Of a DNA stretch of 49,633 bases, positions 44,736-49,633 are shown one piece after another. Position 1 is the first letter of the stretch, and every line of letters begins with the position of its first letter. Both the position numbers and the translations under genes were made by a program. The notes under the pieces were generated by a model. That model worked only from the letters and a program-made list of their open reading frames with translations. It was not told the origin of the DNA and made no database searches. The stretch is taken from positions 1-49,633 of the forward strand of contig JAUXXH010000028.1 in assembly GCA_030684935.1 (NCBI GenBank), read 5' to 3'. Origin of the DNA: Pseudolabrys sp. (lineage in GTDB: Bacteria; Pseudomonadota; Alphaproteobacteria; Rhizobiales; Xanthobacteraceae).

Positions 44736-46208
44736 ATGTTCGATTTCGACAAGCATCTCGCCTCGCTGTCCGAGCAGACCGTGCTCTGCATCGGCGATCT
44801 GATGCTGGACGAGTTCATCTATGGCGAGGTGTCGCGCATTTCGCCGGAGGCGCCGACGCCGGTGATCGCGGTCAAACGCAGCGAAGTCATGATCGGCGGC
44901 GCCGGCAATGTCGCGCGCAATCTGGTCTCGCTCGGCGCGCGCTGCATTTTCGTCGGCGTGGTTGGCAGCGACGAGGCCGGACGCGCGCTCACCGATGCGC
45001 TCGGCACCCATCCGCTGATCGAATTCCATCTGGTGGTCGAGCCGGCGCGCATGACCACGCGCAAGGTGCGCTTCGTCTCCGAGCATCACTCGACCCATAT
45101 GTTGCGCGCCGACTGGGAAATGGCGCAGCCGATCGATGCCGCCAGCGAAGACGCCCTGATCGATCACGTCTTCCAGGCGCTGCCGCGCGCCGGCGCCGTG
45201 GTGCTGTCGGATTATGCCAAAGGCGCGCTGACGCCGCGTGTGATCCGGGCCGTCATCGAGGCCGCGGCCGCGCTGGGCAAGCCGGTGGTGGTCGATCCGA
45301 AGGGGCGCGATTACAGTATCTATCGCGGCGCCACGCTGATCACGCCGAACCGGCAGGAACTGGCCGAGGCGACTGCGTCGGCGGCGCGGACCGATGCCGA
45401 GGTCGCCGATGCCGCCCGCGGCCTCCGGCGCGACCTCGATGCCGAAGCGGTGCTGGTGACGCGCAGCGAAGCCGGCATGACGCTGGTGGGCGAGGGTGCG
45501 CCGATCCATGTCCCGGCCTATCCGGTACGCGTCCGCGACGTGTCGGGCGCCGGCGACACGGTGGTGGCGGTGCTGGCGGGCATGCTGGCGATGCAGACCG
45601 ATTTCGAGGCGGCCATGCGCGCCGCCAATGCCGCCGCCGCCGTGGTGGTGGGCAAGCGCGGCACGGCGACGCTGTCGGTCGCCGAATTGCGCGCCCGCAT
45701 CCTGCCGGCGGCGTCGCGCGCCGGCGAGGAAAAGATCGTGTTCGACTGGGCGCTGCTCGACGAGCATCTCGGCGAGTGGCGCAAACAGGGGCTGCGCATC
45801 GGCTTCACCAATGGCTGTTTCGACCTGCTGCATCCCGGCCACGTCAAATTGCTGGCCGGTGCGCGGGCCGCCTGCGATCGCCTCGTGGTAGGCCTGAATG
45901 GCGACTCCTCGGTGACGCGGCTCAAGGGCGCCGGCCGGCCGGTGCAACCGGTCGCCGCGCGCGCCGACCTGCTGGCGGCGCTGGAGGCGGTCGATCTGGT
46001 GGTGGTGTTCGACGAGGACACGCCGAAGGACCTGATCGCGCGCGTCAAGCCGACGGTGCTGGTCAAGGGCAGTGACTACAAGCGCGAGGACGTGGTCGGT
46101 CACGACATCGTCGAGGCGCTGGGCGGCGAGGTGGTGCTGATCGACCTGGTGCCCGGGCAGTCGACCACCGCAATGGTCGAGCGCAGCCGCGCGCCAAAGC
46201 CGCGCTGA
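44736..46208 (+). CDS. hldE: Bifunctional heptose 7-phosphate kinase / heptose 1-phosphate adenylyltransferase
   Basis: A 490-residue fusion protein. Residues about 1-330 are a PfkB-family kinase ([26 protein letters not shown]; catalytic [17 protein letters not shown]) and the rest a nucleotidyltransferase ([33 protein letters not shown]). It phosphorylates heptose 7-phosphate and later forms ADP-heptose. ATG at 44736 is preferred to GTG at 44733. It is on the same strand as hldD and followed 20 bp later by a core glycosyltransferase. Confidence 0.96.
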   Translation: MFDFDKHLASLSEQTVLCIGDLMLDEFIYGEVSRISPEAPTPVIAVKRSEVMIGGAGNVARNLVSLGARCIFVGVVGSDEAGRALTDALGTHPLIEFHLVVEPARMTTRKVRFVSEHHSTHMLRADWEMAQPIDAASEDALIDHVFQALPRAGAVVLSDYAKGALTPRVIRAVIEAAAALGKPVVVDPKGRDYSIYRGATLITPNRQELAEATASAARTDAEVADAARGLRRDLDAEAVLVTRSEAGMTLVGEGAPIHVPAYPVRVRDVSGAGDTVVAVLAGMLAMQTDFEAAMRAANAAAAVVVGKRGTATLSVAELRARILPAASRAGEEKIVFDWALLDEHLGEWRKQGLRIGFTNGCFDLLHPGHVKLLAGARAACDRLVVGLNGDSSVTRLKGAGRPVQPVAARADLLAALEAVDLVVVFDEDTPKDLIARVKPTVLVKGSDYKREDVVGHDIVEALGGEVVLIDLVPGQSTTAMVERSRAPKPR

Positions 46209-46228
46209 AAATGCGACCGGAAATCGCC

Positions 46229-46978
46229 ATGCCGCGCCTTACGGTCATCGTCATCACCCGCAACGAGGCCGCCAATATCGGCGCCTGCCTCGACAGCGTG
46301 GCCTTTGCCGACGAGCGTATCGTGGTCGACGCCAACAGCGATGACGGCACCGCGGCCATCGCGGCGGCGAAAGGTGCCCGCGTCGTCACCCGGACCTTTG
46401 ACGGTTTTGGTGCGCAGAAGAACTTCGCGCTGGCGCAGGCCCAGGGCGACTGGGTGCTGTCGATCGACGCCGACGAACGGGTGACGCCGGAACTGAGAGC
46501 CGCCATCGAGCGGGCGATGGCCCGTCCGGATGCCGATGCCTATGAGGTTTCCCGCCTGTCGAGTTTCTGCGGACGGCAAATGAACCATTCGGGATGGTTT
46601 CCCGACTACGTGCTGCGCCTGTTCCGGCGCGGCCGCGCGCGCTTCAGCGATGACATCGTCCACGAGCGCGTGGTCAGCGACGGCAAAGTCGGCCGGCTGA
46701 CCGGGGCTTTGCTCCACGAGCCGGTCGTCAGGCTCGAGCAGGCGCTGTCGCGGGTCGACCGCTATTCCACCGCCGGCGCCGAGATGCTGATCGCCAAGGG
46801 CCGGCGGGTCAGCTTCATGAGCGGGATCGGCCACGGGCTCTGGGCCTTTCTCCGGACCTATATATTGCGCGCCGGCTTCCTCGACGGGCGCGAAGGCTTT
46901 CTGCTGGCGGTCGCCAATGCCGAAGGCACCTATTACCGCTACATGAAAGCTTGGCTGGCGGGCCGCCGCCGTGATTGA
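46229..46978 (+). CDS. LPS core glycosyltransferase family 2 (WaaE/KdtX-like)
   Basis: A 249-residue GT2 enzyme with VIVITRNEAANIGACLDSV at the N-terminus, VVDANSDDGT and the metal-binding SIDADERVTPEL. RTFDGFGAQKNFALAQAQGDW and FPDYVLRLFRRGRARF match the WaaE/KdtX group that glucosylates inner-core heptose. ATG at 46229 (MPRLTV) fits homologs; an in-frame ATG at 46211 adds 6 residues. It is membrane-associated by family and coupled to the next gene by an 8-bp overlap. Confidence 0.9.
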   Translation: MPRLTVIVITRNEAANIGACLDSVAFADERIVVDANSDDGTAAIAAAKGARVVTRTFDGFGAQKNFALAQAQGDWVLSIDADERVTPELRAAIERAMARPDADAYEVSRLSSFCGRQMNHSGWFPDYVLRLFRRGRARFSDDIVHERVVSDGKVGRLTGALLHEPVVRLEQALSRVDRYSTAGAEMLIAKGRRVSFMSGIGHGLWAFLRTYILRAGFLDGREGFLLAVANAEGTYYRYMKAWLAGRRRD

Positions 46979-47831
46979 AAATCCCGCGCCCGCATCCGGG
47001 CTGATCTCCGTTGTCGTCTCGACCTACAACCGCGAAGACGCGCTCGACGCTGTGCTGCGCGCGCTGGCGTCGCAGACCGACCAGAATTTCGAGGTGATCG
47101 TCGCCGACGATGGATCGGGCCCGGATACGGCCGCCACGATCGAGGCCTGGAAGGCGAAAGTGGGTCATCGCCTCGACCACGTCTGGCATCCCGACCAGGG
47201 CTTCCGGCTGGCGGAGATCCGCAACCGCGCCATCCTGGCCTCGCGCGGCGGCTATTGCATCTTTCTCGACGGCGATTGCATCGCCCGGCCCGATTTCATC
47301 GCCATGCACCGCCGCCTCGCCGAGCCGGGCTGGTTCGTCACGGGCAACCGCATTCTGCTGTCGTCCGATTTGACGGCCGCTGTTCTGCGCGAGGGGCTCG
47401 CGCCGGAAAACTGGGGGCTGGCGCACTGGATCGCCGAGCGGGGGCGCGGCGGCGTCAACCGGCTCTCGGCATTGCTGCACCTGCCGCTGGGGCCGTTGCG
47501 GGCACTGCGGCAAGGCCAATGGAAAGGCGCCCGTGCCTGCAACATGGCGGTGTGGCGCGCCGATCTCGACCGGGTCGACGGGTTCGACGCCGCCTTCACC
47601 GGCTGGGGCCGGGAGGATTCCGACATCATCGTGCGCCTGCTGCGCGCCGGCGTGCGGCGCAAGGACGGCGTCTTTGCGACCGGCGTGCTGCATTTGTGGC
47701 ACGCGGAGGCCGACCGCTCGCAGCTGTCCGCCAACGAAGACAAGCTGTCGGCGGTGACCGCCGGCGACCGGGTGCGCGCGACGCGCGGCCTGTCGGCGCT
47801 GCGGGATGAGGCGCGGGCCGACGTTCGGTAG
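46971..47831 (+). CDS. Glycosyltransferase family 2
   Basis: A 286-residue GT2 enzyme: SVVVSTYNREDALDAVLRAL, IVADDGSGPDT, FLDGDCIARPDF (DxD) and a C-terminal galactosyltransferase-like block, FTGWGREDSDIIVRLLRAG. The start is GTG at 46971, inside the end of the preceding gene. Its place at the end of the hldD-hldE-waaE run indicates LPS outer-core or O-chain sugar addition; donor and acceptor are unknown. Confidence 0.9.
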   Translation: MIENPAPASGLISVVVSTYNREDALDAVLRALASQTDQNFEVIVADDGSGPDTAATIEAWKAKVGHRLDHVWHPDQGFRLAEIRNRAILASRGGYCIFLDGDCIARPDFIAMHRRLAEPGWFVTGNRILLSSDLTAAVLREGLAPENWGLAHWIAERGRGGVNRLSALLHLPLGPLRALRQGQWKGARACNMAVWRADLDRVDGFDAAFTGWGREDSDIIVRLLRAGVRRKDGVFATGVLHLWHAEADRSQLSANEDKLSAVTAGDRVRATRGLSALRDEARADVR

Positions 47832-47860
47832 GCGCGGCGCGTGCAGCCGAACCGGTCTTG

Positions 47861-48883
47861 TCAGGGCCTGGCGGTTGCGAACCGGTAGAGCACGACGCCC
47901 ACCAGAACACAGCCGGCAGCCAAAGCTGCCGCATGCAACAGCCGGGATGGCGTGAGCAGCGTCGTCGCGGCGAGCGCAACCAGCATGACGTTCAGCACGA
48001 AGACGTGGCCGACGATTTTGCCAACGCTCATGCCGCGATCGAAGGCCTGCTGATAATAATGGCGGCGATGCGCTTGCATCACCGGCTCGCCCATGACCAG
48101 CCGGCGCAGCAAGGTGATGGTGGCGTCGGCCAGATAATACAGCGGCAGCAGCAGCGCCGCGGCCAGATGGCCGCCGCTGGCCAGCAGCAACAGCAGCCAT
48201 CCGAGCAGCAGGCCGATCGGCAGACTGCCGACATCGCCCAGAAACACCCGCGCCACCGGCCGGTTGAACGGCGCAAAGCCGATCATGGCGCCGCAGAGCA
48301 CGACCGCCACCAGGGTAGCATCGTGCGGCAGCGCGCCGGCAAAACCGACCAGGGCAAGGCCGGCGGCGACCGGCACCACTTCGGCCACGGTGATCCAGTC
48401 GATGCCATCCATGAAGTTGACCACGTTCACGAACCAGAGAATGGCGACGAACATCAGCGCACGCTCGATCCACCAGGGCAGGAAGGGCAGGACCTGCGCC
48501 GTGGCCGGCAGCGTCCAGAGCACGGTCAGCACGGCCGCCGACTGCAACAGAAGACGCGGCAAGGCCTCGATCGGCCGCACGTCATCGATGGCGCCGACCA
48601 GCGCCAAGGCTATGGCGCTGGCGAACACAACGGCGAGGGGAAGGGGACCGCTCAGGCCGCCAGCAAAAGATATGCCGGCGATGACGACCGTCGCCGCGGC
48701 GATCACCGCCACGCCGCCGCCTTGCGGCGTCGGCCGGCGGTGGGAGGAGCGGGCATTCGGGCGCGCCAGAGCATAGCGGAGCAGCAAAGGGTACAGCGCG
48801 GCGACGAGGGCGGCGCTGAGAACGGCCGCGGCAGCCAGGCTGAGGAGCGCAGAGCCGAGGGGAGGGGAAAGATCTGCGCTCAT
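47861..48883 (-). CDS. WecA/MraY-like phospho-sugar:polyprenyl-phosphate transferase
   Basis: A 340-residue membrane protein with about ten transmembrane segments. Family motifs are PNARSSHRRPTPQGGG, VGAIDDVRP (DD motif), NVVNFMDGIDW and ARVFLGDVGSLPIG, and the His-rich loop is MQAHRRHYYQ. It would transfer GlcNAc-1-P or a related sugar phosphate to undecaprenyl phosphate, starting O-antigen or another glycan. ATG at 48883. It converges with the glycosyltransferase, 30 bp away. Confidence 0.9.
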   Translation of the reverse strand: MSADLSPPLGSALLSLAAAAVLSAALVAALYPLLLRYALARPNARSSHRRPTPQGGGVAVIAAATVVIAGISFAGGLSGPLPLAVVFASAIALALVGAIDDVRPIEALPRLLLQSAAVLTVLWTLPATAQVLPFLPWWIERALMFVAILWFVNVVNFMDGIDWITVAEVVPVAAGLALVGFAGALPHDATLVAVVLCGAMIGFAPFNRPVARVFLGDVGSLPIGLLLGWLLLLLASGGHLAAALLLPLYYLADATITLLRRLVMGEPVMQAHRRHYYQQAFDRGMSVGKIVGHVFVLNVMLVALAATTLLTPSRLLHAAALAAGCVLVGVVLYRFATARP

Positions 48884-49496
48884 GAGAGAGACAACCCGAA
48901 TATTCAGCTTGGTCGAAACGGGCAGGCGAATCGCGGCTGCTCCACAGATGGTTTCTGCGGCACAGGTATCATAACTGGTGTGTCTGGGGGCGGGTGCACC
49001 ACGATATTTGTGGCCCCGACCGGCCTGTTTCGAAGGGAATGCGGGCGCGGGAAAGTGCCGGTCTGGGTGAGTGCATGGGGTCGGTACGGTCGCGCTGAGT
49101 GACGGTCAGATGTAGGCGCAGCGTTAGCGTGCGGGTCCGCCACGGCGGGTCTCCGACGGGCGCCGGCTTTCGATCGCATGACGATGGCGACTGGGTTTCG
49201 ATTTTCCGAATCTGCTGAACGCCGAGGCTTCTGAAGACGGTGGGTTCGTTCTGCCAAACCAGAAAAGAATAACAGAAAAATTATGTAATATTGCTGCGTG
49301 CTAATCCCCGCTTTTCTCTCTCGACTTGAAATTCGCTTCAAATGTAGCTCTCTTTCAAGCAAGACTTCCCTGCATGGCGTCACCTGTCGGGGATTCTCTC
49401 GTGCCCAATATCCAGAAGCCGAACATTCCGATATCGCGGGGCAGACGTCCTAAATTGCGGGGCCGCCGCAAAGCGCCTTCAACGAGACCTTTGCAC
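48884..49496. other. Long AT-richer intergenic region before the IS, no secure gene
   Basis: These 613 bases hold no ORF I can support. A minus-strand frame at 48904-49383 has low-complexity, non-family sequence. A plus-strand frame from ATG 49374 (MASPVGDSLVPNIQKPNI...) runs into the IS end at 49497 and may be the 5' end of a gene cut by the insertion, but no ribosome binding site is visible. The stretch near 49260-49345 is AT-rich and promoter-like. Confidence 0.5.
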
Positions 49497-49633
49497 TGGC
49501 CTGCACCCGATTCCGAAGACACCGAGTTAGGTGTTTTGATGGAACCGGAGGTGGATCATGGAGCGGCGAAAATTTACGCGGGAGTTCAAGCTTGAGGCTG
49601 TGCGGCTGATCAAGCAGCGCGGCGTCTCATTTG
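49497..49633 (+). mobile_element. IS3-family insertion sequence, left end (partial)
   Basis: The left inverted repeat is 49497-49521, beginning TGGCCTGCACCCG and matching the right repeat at 116-140 (inverted) in 21 of 25 positions. The orfA start follows at 49558. The element runs off the window edge and has the same orientation as the copy at 1-140. Confidence 0.9.
49558..49633 (+). CDS. IS3-family transposase OrfA, N-terminal fragment
   Basis: The first 25 codons of OrfA: MERRKFTREFKLEAVRL followed by IKQRGVSF, the conserved start of the helix-turn-helix protein of IS3-family elements. ATG at 49558 has GGAGGTG about 6-7 bases upstream. OrfA binds the terminal repeats and is fused to OrfB by frameshifting. 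Cut by the window edge. Confidence 0.93.
   Translation, partial: MERRKFTREFKLEAVRLIKQRGVSF

Noticed and set aside
48904..49383. A 159-codon minus-strand frame in the last intergenic region
   Set aside because: No ribosome binding site, low-complexity sequence, no family resemblance, and it crosses the AT-rich promoter-like stretch.

Overview
This window reads as high-GC chromosomal DNA from an alphaproteobacterium of the order Hyphomicrobiales (Bradyrhizobium/Rhodopseudomonas/Xanthobacteraceae-like). The evidence is protein-level resemblance throughout: the urtABCDE-ureDAJBCEFG order, rhizobial small secreted proteins, and the palindromic repeats common in that group. The genus cannot be fixed from the sequence alone. 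No rRNA, tRNA or CRISPR array was seen.

Both ends lie inside the same kind of IS3-family insertion sequence, in the same orientation. Bases 1-140 are the right end of one copy (orfB tail and right inverted repeat). Bases 49497-49633 are the left end of another (left inverted repeat and orfA start). The window is therefore probably a contig bounded by IS copies.

Layout: (1) 141-5359: a SWIM-finger/BRCT ORF abutting the IS, a Bcr/CflA-type efflux pump, aminopeptidase P, a small conserved protein and prmA. (2) 5508-12790: small secreted proteins, a class II aldolase, an orphan ABC solute-binding protein, and a minus-strand catabolic run (extradiol-dioxygenase-like VOC protein, aldo/keto reductase, DUF1932 dehydrogenase) plus a membrane acyltransferase. 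(3) 12923-16237: a molybdopterin sulfite-oxidase-like protein coupled to a flavin reductase, an orphan Flp pilin, and a galC-galB pair for the last steps of gallate/protocatechuate meta-cleavage. (4) 16481-30797: a nitrogen module. A sigma-54-type promoter precedes urtABCDE (urea ABC importer), then ureD-ureA-ureJ-ureB-[DUF559 nuclease cassette]-ureC-ureE-ureF-ureG and an amidase. Urea would be imported, hydrolysed by the nickel urease and the nitrogen kept as ammonia. (5) 30800-36325: a MarR regulator divergent from a complete branched-chain-type ABC importer (livKHMGF-like). (6) 36511-48883: an FAH-family hydrolase, then envelope genes: an MsbA-like exporter, galE, waaC, kdsD, waaF, hldD, hldE, two family 2 glycosyltransferases and a WecA/MraY-like transferase, i.e. 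LPS inner-core heptose and Kdo supply.

The most unusual feature is the set of palindromic interspersed repeats packed into the urea/urease locus. At least four families are visible. One family-A copy upstream of ureD is identical over 43 bp (inverted) to one bordering a DUF559 nuclease gene between ureB and ureC. That gene is bracketed by inverted copies of the repeat, the left one supplying its ribosome binding site and the right one its C-terminal codons. Another repeat appears to be translated as the N-terminus of UreF. This looks like a small mobile unit, nuclease plus palindromic ends, with MITE-like solo copies.
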